Source: JAGORM01 sp050255815 (GTDB lineage Bacteria; Patescibacteriota; Microgenomatia; Levybacterales; GWA1-39-11). From it: a stretch of 44,115 nt of DNA. Shown one piece after another: positions 30,493 through 37,753 of the stretch. A program made the translations under genes and the position numbers. Position 1 is the stretch's first letter; every line of letters begins with the position of its first letter. Under the pieces are notes generated by a model, which had not been told where the DNA came from, did not search any database, and saw nothing but the letters and a program-made list of their open reading frames with translations. Where the stretch lies: NCBI GenBank assembly GCA_050255815.1, contig JBLMVJ010000011.1:1-44115 (forward strand). Reading direction: 5' to 3'.

Positions 30493-31107
30493 TTAAATCC
30501 CAGGAAGAGTAGAGAGATACTGATCTGTAATGTAAAGCACATCACTTTCGGGAATCTTTGGAGCTTCTACTTTGTCAATAAATCCATACTTTTCAGCATC
30601 AGCAGCATGATAGGTGGTAGAGGTAAGCATTGCTTTTTTAATTAAAGTTGTTCCAAGTGTTTTCGCACCTTTTGTGCTTGTTTCCTTCTGAATTATTTTC
30701 TGGGTTTTTAAATCTATCGCTTCTAGACTTGATTGTTGAATTCCTAAATCAAACACATTGAACTGCTGAGGTAAAACATCTCGAGGGAGAGTTGTTTGGT
30801 GGATAAGAAAACTACAATCAGGAACCCCAATCCTGTTCTGAAAACTTAAAAAGAAGGGGACACCTGCTGAAGCAACCATGCCCATATTAAAAACAGTAGT
30901 TTTTTGGCGAATAGATTTCATAAAATTATAGAGGCTTATAGCTGAAAATGGACTACCTCCTAAGGTTGAAAGATAAACAACGTACTCAGATATATTCTCT
31001 TTTTTTTGTGCCTGATTAAGGATAAAACCAATAAAAACATCTTCCATTTTCTTTGTGATTGAAACACTGCACCAAATGTGTTGAGTTTTGCCACCACCTT
31101 CTTCCAT
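30493..31107 (-). CDS. ClpP-like serine protease homologue
   Basis: A 204-residue ClpP/crotonase-fold protein. STLGGSPFSAISLYNFMK matches the ClpP strand-helix, GMVASAGV holds the nucleophile position Ser80, and FLIHQTT the His103. The Asp expected 11 residues before the YG of AEKYGFID is a Ser, so the triad looks incomplete. No Clp ATPase gene is nearby. It may be an altered peptidase or a non-catalytic subunit. Leaderless promoter. Confidence 0.72.
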   Translation of the reverse strand: MEEGGGKTQHIWCSVSITKKMEDVFIGFILNQAQKKENISEYVVYLSTLGGSPFSAISLYNFMKSIRQKTTVFNMGMVASAGVPFFLSFQNRIGVPDCSFLIHQTTLPRDVLPQQFNVFDLGIQQSSLEAIDLKTQKIIQKETSTKGAKTLGTTLIKKAMLTSTTYHAADAEKYGFIDKVEAPKIPESDVLYITDQYLSTLPGI

Positions 31108-31116
31108 GTGCTTCAG

Positions 31117-31145
31117 ATTATACGCTTGTTTGTGGTTTATCGCAA
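31117..31145 (-). promoter_or_regulatory. Leaderless promoter of the ClpP-like gene
   Basis: Minus strand TTGCGA (31145-31140), 17 bp, TATAAT (31122-31117), then 9 nt to the ATG. It lies back to back with the promoter of the glycosyltransferase gene. Confidence 0.65.
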
Positions 31146-31163
31146 AGCCTACCGGCCATCTGG

Positions 31164-31169
31164 TAAAAT
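31164..31169 (+). promoter_or_regulatory. Extended -10 of the glycosyltransferase gene (leaderless)
   Basis: TGG-TAAAAT, 6 nt before the ATG at 31176. Any -35 would overlap that of the divergent ClpP-like gene. Confidence 0.6.
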
Positions 31170-31175
31170 ATTTAT

Positions 31176-32261
31176 ATGAAGGTCCTCATACTTACGGCGT
31201 CTTATGGGTCAGGGCATGTGATTGCGGCAAAGGGACTCACAGAAGCGTTCCAGGAAAAGGGGGTAGAGCCGGTCGTATTTGATCTGGTCATAGAAGGCGG
31301 GAAGACGGAGCGGAATGCCGCAGCTTTTTATGAATTCCTCATGAAGCGCGGACATTTTGTTTGGAAACTCTACCATGACCGTATCATGCCTATAAATAAA
31401 GGAAACTCCATCAGAAAAATTTATACACTTTTGCATCGGAAAAAATTCTTTAAAGAAATTGAAGAAATTAATCCGGATATTATTGTTTCTACTATGGACG
31501 TTGCATCTTTAATTGGATCTCTATACAAGAAAGGCCACTCAGACGTTAAAATTTTTACGGTACTAACGGATTATGTGGCGCACCCTATTTGGGTTTGGCA
31601 GAATATGGACGGATACTTTGTAGGGTCTCAAGAGACAAAAGAATATCTGGTAAATCATGGGATAGCTGCGGAAAAAATTTCTATTTCCGGGATTCCTTTA
31701 CGGTTCCAATTTGAAAAAAAGATGACCCAAAAAGAAGCCAGGGAAAAATTGGGAATCCCTCAGGACAAAAGAGTTATTCTCATTTCCGCAGGGTCTTTCA
31801 AGTCTGTTCCGGTTGAATCTATTGTCCATGCGCTTTCACCTCGCCATGACGTATATGCAGTAATACTTGCCGGTTCCAAAAATGCTAACGTAAGTACCTT
31901 TGCAGATTTTTTGAATTATTTCAGAGTAGAAGGGAAGGTCTTGGAATATACGGATGAGATGGAAACCTTTATGACTGCTTCTGATCTATATATTTCAAAA
32001 GCCGGAGGACTTACGGTTGCAGAGTGTTTATCCAGGGGATTACCTGCTGTCTATATAAATAATTTCCCCGGACATGAAGCAGGAAATGCTGCATACACGT
32101 CAAAAAACGGGGCAGCAGTAGTAGCAGGGAGAAATAATATTAAGGAGGTGCTAGATGAAGTGCTTGGGGATAGATTGGAGCTAATGAAAAATCATGCAGA
32201 GGAATTGGGGAAGCCTCACGCTTCCGGAGAAATTGTAGAAAGCATCCTGAGGACTAGTTGA
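31176..32261 (+). CDS. MGDG-synthase/MurG-like glycosyltransferase
   Basis: A 361-residue GT28-type (GT-B fold) enzyme. The N-terminal domain begins LILTASYGSGHVIAAKGL, the signature of monogalactosyl-diacylglycerol synthase and bacterial processive glucosyltransferases (UgtP type). The C-terminal nucleotide-sugar site is SKAGGLTVAECLSRGLPAVY (about 269-288), followed by GHEAGNA. It probably glycosylates a membrane lipid at the inner face of the membrane. UDP-Glc or UDP-Gal use cannot be told apart. Confidence 0.88.
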   Translation: MKVLILTASYGSGHVIAAKGLTEAFQEKGVEPVVFDLVIEGGKTERNAAAFYEFLMKRGHFVWKLYHDRIMPINKGNSIRKIYTLLHRKKFFKEIEEINPDIIVSTMDVASLIGSLYKKGHSDVKIFTVLTDYVAHPIWVWQNMDGYFVGSQETKEYLVNHGIAAEKISISGIPLRFQFEKKMTQKEAREKLGIPQDKRVILISAGSFKSVPVESIVHALSPRHDVYAVILAGSKNANVSTFADFLNYFRVEGKVLEYTDEMETFMTASDLYISKAGGLTVAECLSRGLPAVYINNFPGHEAGNAAYTSKNGAAVVAGRNNIKEVLDEVLGDRLELMKNHAEELGKPHASGEIVESILRTS

Positions 32262-32293
32262 TGCTTGACAGCTGAGCTTGAGAGTTATAGGAT

Positions 32294-32725
32294 ATGGGTG
32301 AAGGGGAAATTAAGAAGACAAAAAAGTGTATGAACATCTTTAGCCCCAAAGGTTTTCTTCAAATAGGCAGTATTCTCCTCATTTTTTTGGGTATCCTGGG
32401 TTTTGTTGGTGTACTTGGCCCGGTTGCGGGAAGCAGTATTTTTGGAACTTTCTGGTGGTTTGACCACCTGGAAAGCACTTCATTTGTTCTAACCGGGGCC
32501 CTCTCTTTAATTATAGTTTTTCTCTTCCCTCCTATGTTTCAGCGCTATTTTGCAATGCTTTTAGGTATTATTAGTGTAGTGATAGGGGTCTACAATTTTA
32601 TGGGGAATAACACCAGATTATATACTGCTAACTTAGAGTCTCCTTCTGACCTTTTATTCTTTTTACTGTTTGGTGCCTGGGCTCTCTATGCAGTTTTTGG
32701 CAACGTCAGAAAAAAAGTTGTATAA
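32294..32725 (+). CDS. Small polytopic membrane protein of unknown function
   Basis: A 143-residue protein with about four hydrophobic segments (about residues 20-42, 54-75, 83-100 and 114-130). No family recognised. The start is unsure: TTGACA (32265-32270) and TAGGAT (32288-32293) form a promoter whose -10 touches the ATG at 32294, so the in-frame ATG at 32330 (131 residues) may be the true start. It follows the glycosyltransferase by 32 nt. Confidence 0.55.
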   Translation: MGEGEIKKTKKCMNIFSPKGFLQIGSILLIFLGILGFVGVLGPVAGSSIFGTFWWFDHLESTSFVLTGALSLIIVFLFPPMFQRYFAMLLGIISVVIGVYNFMGNNTRLYTANLESPSDLLFFLLFGAWALYAVFGNVRKKVV

Positions 32726-32754
32726 CTTCTTACCCATTTCTCACATTCCTTATT

Positions 32755-32760
32755 TATAAT
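32755..32760 (+). promoter_or_regulatory. -10 element of the pterin dehydratase gene (leaderless)
   Basis: TATAAT, 7 nt before the ATG at 32768. No convincing -35. Confidence 0.5.
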
Positions 32761-32767
32761 TGATCTC

Positions 32768-33103
32768 ATGGATTCTTCCGGTCTTGTTCAGAAAAAATGC
32801 GTACCCTGTGAAGGAGGAGTTCCTCCATTCACCAAAGAGCAAATTGAAGAATACAAGCCCGCAATAAATCCGGAATGGGAAGTGGTAGAGGATGGGCATA
32901 AGCTGAAAAGGAAATTTAAATTTAAGGATTTTAAGGAAGCAATGGCATTTGTAAATAAAGTATCCGGAGTTGCTGAGGAAGAGCAGCACCATCCTAATAT
33001 TGAAATTTTTTATAATATGGTAAACCTTACCCTTTGGACCCACGCCATTGCAGGATTATCTGAAAACGACTTCATCATGTCCGCCAAGATTGATCTAATC
33101 TAA
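32768..33103 (+). CDS. 4a-hydroxytetrahydrobiopterin dehydratase-like protein (PCD/DCoH)
   Basis: A 111-residue protein of the pterin-4a-carbinolamine dehydratase family: WEVVEDGHKLKRKFKFKDFKEA, EEQHHPNIEIFYN (catalytic His-His and the following pterin-site residues) and LTLWTHAIAGLSENDF are characteristic. It recycles oxidised pterin cofactors. No aromatic amino acid hydroxylase is in view, so the true role may differ, as proposed for other bacterial PCD proteins. Confidence 0.88.
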   Translation: MDSSGLVQKKCVPCEGGVPPFTKEQIEEYKPAINPEWEVVEDGHKLKRKFKFKDFKEAMAFVNKVSGVAEEEQHHPNIEIFYNMVNLTLWTHAIAGLSENDFIMSAKIDLI

Positions 33104-33137
33104 TTTAAAATCTATAGTTCAGAATTCAGAGTTAAAT

Positions 33138-33509
33138 TTAGAATCTAGAATTATTTTTTGTGTCTAATATTATAGTTGTAATCATTTTCTTGAGCTCTGT
33201 ACATTCCTGAATTAATCCATCCGTGTCTTTATTGTCTGGATTTATCTCTCCCATAAGAGCTAACCAGTAAAGAGACTCAGAAGAGGATTTCAAGGCGATT
33301 TGGAAATAATTTATAAATTCTTTTCTTGAAGTGCTATTTCCACCTTCTACAACGTTTGCTCCAATAGAAGTCGCTGACCTTACTAATTGGTCAAGAAGGG
33401 GCCAATTTATTTGTTTTGATCGAGTTTTTTCAGAAAACCTGAGGATAGAAACTGAAAAATTGAAACATCTCTTTTTAAATTCTATCTTAAACTTTTTCTT
33501 GTCTTCCAT
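33138..33509 (-). CDS. Four-helix-bundle protein (23S rRNA intervening-sequence family)
   Basis: A 123-residue all-helical protein with the family pattern QLVRSATSIGANVVEGGNSTSRKEFINYFQIALKSSSES (split over 33276-33407) and a C-terminal helix starting ELKKMI. The function is unknown; relatives are encoded in 23S rRNA intervening sequences and are common, scattered genes in CPR genomes. It is flanked by A+T-rich inverted repeats, which suggests past mobility or bidirectional termination. Confidence 0.85.
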   Translation of the reverse strand: MEDKKKFKIEFKKRCFNFSVSILRFSEKTRSKQINWPLLDQLVRSATSIGANVVEGGNSTSRKEFINYFQIALKSSSESLYWLALMGEINPDNKDTDGLIQECTELKKMITTIILDTKNNSRF

Positions 33510-33559
33510 TTTGAATTCATAATTTAATTCTTAATTATGAATTTTAGATTCTAGATTCT
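33140..33559. repeat. 12-bp inverted repeats flanking the four-helix-bundle gene
   Basis: AGAATCTAGAAT (33140-33151) and its exact reverse complement ATTCTAGATTCT (33548-33559) bracket the gene. The left copy overlaps the end of the coding sequence and the right copy overlaps the end of the transketolase subunit gene. Further A+T-rich palindromes such as AATTCATAATTTAA lie inside. Confidence 0.5.
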
Positions 33560-34540
33560 TGCTAGGGCTTTTTTGATTGCAGAGGTTATGTCAGGGGCGT
33601 CCATGTGGAATTTTTTAATGAGTTCATCAGGTTTTCCGGTTTCCCCAAATTCATCCTGCAAACCTATAAATTCCATAGGAACCGGGTTTTCTTTTGCAAA
33701 TAATTCAGCCAGCATTCCTCCCAAGCCTCCGGCTACCTGATGGTCTTCTACGGTTACCGCGCACCCAGTTTTTTTTACTGATTCAAGAATCGTTTTGGTA
33801 TCTAACGGTTTAATACTGGCAACATTTATTACTTCTGTTTGGACTCCTTCTTCTTCCAGCATCCTTGCGGCTTTCAGCGCATAATACAGCATGTATCCCG
33901 TTGCAAAAATGCTTGCTTTTGGATTATCTGTCTGCCAATACACGTAAGATTTTCCAGACTCAAAAGGCGTTTGTTCAGTGGTAATAATAGGACTTTTATC
34001 CCTGGTAAACCTTAAATATACGGGCCCATTAATATCTGCTGCCAGGGTGGTCGCTTTTTCCGCCTCTATGCTGTCACAGGGAACAAAAACACTAATTTTT
34101 GGCAGAACACGCATGAGTGCTATATCTTCTGTAGCCTGGTGGGTTGCGCCATCAGGTCCCGTCATAAGGCCTGCATGATGTCCGGCAATTTTTGCGTTTG
34201 CTTCATTGTAGACTATGGTAGTTCTGATCTGTTCCCAGTTTCTTCCCGGAGAAAATGTGGCGTAGGAAGAGAAAAACGGGATTTTCCCACTTACTGCCAA
34301 ACCCGCTGCTACCGCTGCCATATTCTGTTCTGCAACACCAACTTCAAAAAAGCGGTTGGGGAATTTTTTCGCAAATCCCTCAGCTTTTGTAGATTCCGTA
34401 AGGTCTGCGGATAAAACTACTACATTTGGGTTAGTTTCCCCTAATTTTTCCAGCGCTTTCCCGTACCCGGAGCGCGTTGCATCCTTAGGGCAGTCCTGGT
34501 CAAACAGTTTTTCGTTTAAATGTAAATCAGGGTTAAGCAT
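33551..34540 (-). CDS. Transketolase, C-terminal subunit
   Basis: A 329-residue protein carrying the pyrimidine-binding and C-terminal domains of transketolase. RFFEVGVAEQNMAAVAAGLA contains the catalytic Glu that activates thiamine diphosphate; GHHAGLMTGPDGATHQATEDIA is the substrate-side loop (34131-34196), and VEDHQVAGGLGGMLAEL the C-domain. With the upstream subunit it makes a split transketolase, as in archaea and many CPR bacteria, for the non-oxidative pentose phosphate pathway. It starts 2 nt after the N-subunit stop. Confidence 0.93.
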   Translation of the reverse strand: MLNPDLHLNEKLFDQDCPKDATRSGYGKALEKLGETNPNVVVLSADLTESTKAEGFAKKFPNRFFEVGVAEQNMAAVAAGLAVSGKIPFFSSYATFSPGRNWEQIRTTIVYNEANAKIAGHHAGLMTGPDGATHQATEDIALMRVLPKISVFVPCDSIEAEKATTLAADINGPVYLRFTRDKSPIITTEQTPFESGKSYVYWQTDNPKASIFATGYMLYYALKAARMLEEEGVQTEVINVASIKPLDTKTILESVKKTGCAVTVEDHQVAGGLGGMLAELFAKENPVPMEFIGLQDEFGETGKPDELIKKFHMDAPDITSAIKKALARI

Positions 34541-34542
34541 AT

Positions 34543-35406
34543 TTATTTGTGTTCACTTTCAATTTTTCCCTGCAGGGTTCTCAGTTCATCCAGTGCTTTT
34601 TTGGCTTCTTCTGAATTTGGTGGTTTTCCATGCCATGTGTATTCATTTTCCATAAAATCTACGCCTTTCCCGGGGATAGTGTGGGCTATGATCATAGTTG
34701 GCTGCTGGTGGACTGCCCGCGCTTCAGCAACCGCTTCAATAAAAGCCCGTATATTGTGCCCGTCTACCTCAAATACCTTCCAATTAAAAGACTCGTATTT
34801 ATAGCGGAGTGTCTCCAGCGGCATTACGTCTTCTGTCATGCCATCAATCTGGATATTATTCCGGTCCATTACCGCGGTAATGTTGTCCAGCTTATATTTT
34901 CCTATCAACATAACCGCTTCCCAAACATTTCCTTCCTGGTGTTCTCCGTCAGAAGTAAGGCAATAAATCTGGTGTTTTTTATTATCCAGTTTTGCTGCTA
35001 GCGCCATGCCGGCTGCCTGGGAAAGGCCTTCTCCCAACGGTCCGGAAGTGGTTTCCAGACCCGGTAAAACAGTCCTATGGGGATGACCCTGAAGACGGGA
35101 GCCGAGTTTTCTCAGTGTTTTCATCTCCTCTATAGGAAAATATCCGGCTCTTGCCATAGTAGCGTATAAAACCGGGCAGATGTGGCCATTAGAAAGAAGT
35201 AGCCTATCACGTTCTTCCCAGGAAGGGTTTTTGGGGTCATGGTTCATGATGTGGAAATAAAAAGCGGTAAAAATATCAGCCATTCCCAGAGGGCCGGCAG
35301 AATGCCCTGAGCCAGCCTCTAAAAGAGAGGATATAATAATCTCACGGATTTCATTTGCTATCCCCTCAAGCTCTTTTAATTTGTCTTCATGCACTTCTGA
35401 AAACAT
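34543..35406 (-). CDS. Transketolase, N-terminal subunit
   Basis: A 287-residue subunit with the ThDP pyrophosphate domain: GSGHSAGPLGMADIFTAFYF, GPLGEGLSQAAGMALAAKL and SDGEHQEGNVWEAVM with the magnesium-binding GDGE-like motif (here SDGEHQEG), plus NNIQIDG. The start MFSEVHED at 35406 lies 7 nt after the glycerate kinase stop; a longer frame to 35448 would overlap that gene. Confidence 0.92.
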   Translation of the reverse strand: MFSEVHEDKLKELEGIANEIREIIISSLLEAGSGHSAGPLGMADIFTAFYFHIMNHDPKNPSWEERDRLLLSNGHICPVLYATMARAGYFPIEEMKTLRKLGSRLQGHPHRTVLPGLETTSGPLGEGLSQAAGMALAAKLDNKKHQIYCLTSDGEHQEGNVWEAVMLIGKYKLDNITAVMDRNNIQIDGMTEDVMPLETLRYKYESFNWKVFEVDGHNIRAFIEAVAEARAVHQQPTMIIAHTIPGKGVDFMENEYTWHGKPPNSEEAKKALDELRTLQGKIESEHK

Positions 35407-35413
35407 ATTTGAT

Positions 35414-36697
35414 TTAAAATTTGTAGACCACAAAAAGGTCTGAAACATTACTGGGAAGCCTGCCGGTATCTATGCCATCTCCGGTTTTTTCAAAGAACCC
35501 CAGACTATTATTATTCGCTAAAAATTCACGGATATCAACTGAAGATTCTCCTGCCGCCTTTTTAGTCAGGCTGTCACCTATGGCTCCGGCAAATTTAGAA
35601 TTATCCCACCCGTCAGAATCAAAAGAGGAGATGATGGTGTTGTCATCTATATCAAGAAGTGATCCCATGACCACCTCCTGGTTTCTTCCCCCCGCACCTC
35701 CTCCGGTTACGTGTACCGTAGTTTCCCCTCCGGCAAGTAAAATGGAATTAGGCTGTGTCTGTTTTATTAATTCTTCCCCTGCGCTTTTTGCTTCATGTTC
35801 AAACCGGTCAGAGATAATTCTTGCAGTGACACCAAGTTCTTCTGCCTTTTTCTGCATGGCCTCAAGAGCGGTTTTGTTTGAAGTAATAATAATATTTGAA
35901 ACATTTTTAAAAATATTCTCTTCCTTTGGAGTTTCTTGTAAAGCGTTTATAGCTGAGGAAAGCTCTGTTTCCAGATGGTATTTTGCAATAACTTGTTTTG
36001 CGTCTTCTACCGTAGTGGGATCCAGATGGGTAGGGCTGGATGCTATTACAGACAAATCATTCCCTGGTACATCTGAGAAAATAAGGGAAGCAACTATTGC
36101 AGGCGTGAGAGCTTTTGCTAGGCCCCCTCCTTTCACTTCTGATAAATGCTTTCTTACCATATTCATCTCTGAAATTGTGGCACCTGATTTCAAAAGCGTT
36201 TTATTTACTTCAATTTTCTGGTCCAGGGACATGCTTCTGGGAGCAACCAGCATAGCAGAGCCGCCACCGCAGATAACAACCAGAACCAGGTCTTTTTCTG
36301 TTAGCTGGAGGGTAGCAATCCGCTTTAATAATGCTTGGGTGAAGGCAGCGTTAATAGTAGAAGGAAGCGGGTGGGTCCCCTGGGTAAAATGGATTTTCTC
36401 AAACGTTTCCGGATTGGTGTCTATCACGTGCCCTTCAGTTAGTTTTTCACCCAGTTTTTCTTCAATTATTTTAGAGATTCCAGCTGAGCCCTTCCCAAAG
36501 CCTATGAGGAATACTCTATCATAAGAGGATAGATCAAAATTCTTTTCTCCTATGGTTAATGACTTGTCCTGGACAATAAAATTATGTTCCATTACGTGGT
36601 CCGGCTGGATACTCTGGAAAGCTGCTTCAAGAAGTTCTAAGACTATTTTTCTCTGGGGGGATTTTGCAAGGCTCTCAAAATTCTTTATGAAGGGCAT
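35414..36697 (-). CDS. Glycerate 2-kinase (MOFRL family)
   Basis: A 427-residue kinase of the GckA/MOFRL type that forms 2-phosphoglycerate from glycerate. GFGKGSAGISKIIEEKL, VICGGGSAMLVAPR, MNMVRKHLSEVKGGGLAKAL and the C-terminal MOFRL region GGAGGRNQEVV...SSFDSDGWDN are clear. It heads a three-gene unit with the split transketolase, linking glycerate and pentose phosphate carbon to lower glycolysis. Confidence 0.9.
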   Translation of the reverse strand: MPFIKNFESLAKSPQRKIVLELLEAAFQSIQPDHVMEHNFIVQDKSLTIGEKNFDLSSYDRVFLIGFGKGSAGISKIIEEKLGEKLTEGHVIDTNPETFEKIHFTQGTHPLPSTINAAFTQALLKRIATLQLTEKDLVLVVICGGGSAMLVAPRSMSLDQKIEVNKTLLKSGATISEMNMVRKHLSEVKGGGLAKALTPAIVASLIFSDVPGNDLSVIASSPTHLDPTTVEDAKQVIAKYHLETELSSAINALQETPKEENIFKNVSNIIITSNKTALEAMQKKAEELGVTARIISDRFEHEAKSAGEELIKQTQPNSILLAGGETTVHVTGGGAGGRNQEVVMGSLLDIDDNTIISSFDSDGWDNSKFAGAIGDSLTKKAAGESSVDIREFLANNNSLGFFEKTGDGIDTGRLPSNVSDLFVVYKF

Positions 36698-36703
36698 AAG
36701 GAT

Positions 36704-36740
36704 AGTATACAGTATTGAGTATTCAGTATACAGTATTGAG
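36704..36740 (-). promoter_or_regulatory. Leaderless promoter with a 21-bp tandem duplication
   Basis: Minus strand TATACT (36709-36704), 6 nt before the ATG at 36697. The segment CAGTATACAGTATTGAG (plus strand, 36724-36740) is repeated 21 bp closer to the gene (36703-36719, one mismatch), giving a second TATACT at 36730-36725. Confidence 0.55.
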
Positions 36741-36758
36741 CAATCTATGAACTATTAA

Positions 36759-37508
36759 CTATGATTTTTTATTGCCCTCTTCCCAGGGAGCGGAGTTAAG
36801 AAGAATGGAATACATGTCTTTCTCTAGCTCATAATGGAAGACGGAGAGTTCCTCTTCAGTAGGATTTCTGTCCTGGAATTCTACATAAGGAATATCTGTT
36901 ATAATCGCCAGAGGTGTTTGCTCATTTGCTTCCCCCATTTCTAAGACTGCTGCAGACGCCAGGGCATCAGAGACATTAACTTGGGTAACATCCAGTTTTT
37001 TTCCAAAAATATCAGGCGTACCTATTTTATTGTTGAGAGCTGCAAATCCGCTGTGGGCAATAGATGCTCCCGTAATTCCCCATCTGAGCATGGTGCTTTT
37101 GCTGTCAGTAATAATCACGCCAAGGTTTTTTACGGAATTTTTCTTTTTTAGATACACCCTTATTTCATTTGCGGTTTTTTGCGGGTTTTCCGGCCACATG
37201 ATGTAATTATTATCTGCATTTGATTCGTCTATTCCTGCAGTTGCTACCAGTAAATTATCTTTGATAGTTAAATACACCCCATATTGGTTTTTTTCTTTTG
37301 GAATAAAATAATCAGCCTCTTCCCGTACCAGCTCGTCTTTGCTTTTGCTACCTACCGGAACTAGTCTGCCTTCACAAATAGCAATAATCTTAGAAGTGAC
37401 CGCAACTACGGAATTTTCTTCAGCTTTAGGCAAATACCCGTCTAGAATCCGGAAAATATCCGTATCCTTCCGGGTGATTTTGTGGGTTTTGTAAGACTTT
37501 ACCTGCAT
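36759..37508 (-). CDS. Coenzyme F420-0:L-glutamate ligase-like protein
   Basis: A 249-residue protein of the CofE family: VVAVTSKIIAICEGRLVP, YGVYLTIKDNLLVATAGIDESN and GVIITDSKSTMLRWGITGASIA (37071-37136) are characteristic. CofE adds gamma-glutamyl residues to F420-0. No other F420 biosynthesis gene is in the window, and F420 is not known from these bacteria, so another acceptor (folate or a peptide) is likely. Transcribed alone. Confidence 0.82.
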   Translation of the reverse strand: MQVKSYKTHKITRKDTDIFRILDGYLPKAEENSVVAVTSKIIAICEGRLVPVGSKSKDELVREEADYFIPKEKNQYGVYLTIKDNLLVATAGIDESNADNNYIMWPENPQKTANEIRVYLKKKNSVKNLGVIITDSKSTMLRWGITGASIAHSGFAALNNKIGTPDIFGKKLDVTQVNVSDALASAAVLEMGEANEQTPLAIITDIPYVEFQDRNPTEEELSVFHYELEKDMYSILLNSAPWEEGNKKS

Positions 37509-37514
37509 GTTTGG

Positions 37515-37543
37515 ATTGTACTGAATCTATGTATTATTTACAA
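37515..37543 (-). promoter_or_regulatory. Leaderless promoter of the CofE-like gene
   Basis: Minus strand TTGTAA (37543-37538), 17 bp, TACAAT (37520-37515), then 6 nt to the ATG at 37508. Confidence 0.6.
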
Positions 37544-37629
37544 TGAGATACGTTTTGTAATATATTTTCGTCTAACTCGAGTTTACAACTCTCGTTAGCC
37601 GATCATACACTCAAAAAAGATATTTGATA

Positions 37630-37657
37630 TTGCATAATTGAGGATTTTGGGTATAAT
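37630..37657 (+). promoter_or_regulatory. Promoter of rny
   Basis: TTGCAT (37630-37635), 16 bp, TATAAT (37652-37657). The predicted start near 37664 opens a structured leader of about 90 nt. Confidence 0.7.
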
Positions 37658-37665
37658 ACATCTAA

Positions 37666-37746
37666 GCACGAGAGCTGAGCATTTATGATCTGTTCAACAC
37701 GCATCATAGTATCCTCACAAAGCCTTAGATAGGCTTTTTTTCGTGC
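37666..37746 (+). promoter_or_regulatory. Structured leader of rny with internal terminator
   Basis: GCACGA (37666-37671) pairs with TCGTGC (37741-37746), enclosing ATGAT/ATCAT and a terminator-like hairpin AGCCT (37721-37725) with AGGCT (37731-37735) plus a T-run (37735-37741). The closing helix begins at the predicted transcript start and ends 7 nt before the ATG. It may let RNase Y control its own level, as RNase E does through its 5' UTR in E. coli (analogy only). Confidence 0.6.
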
Positions 37747-37753
37747 CTCAATT

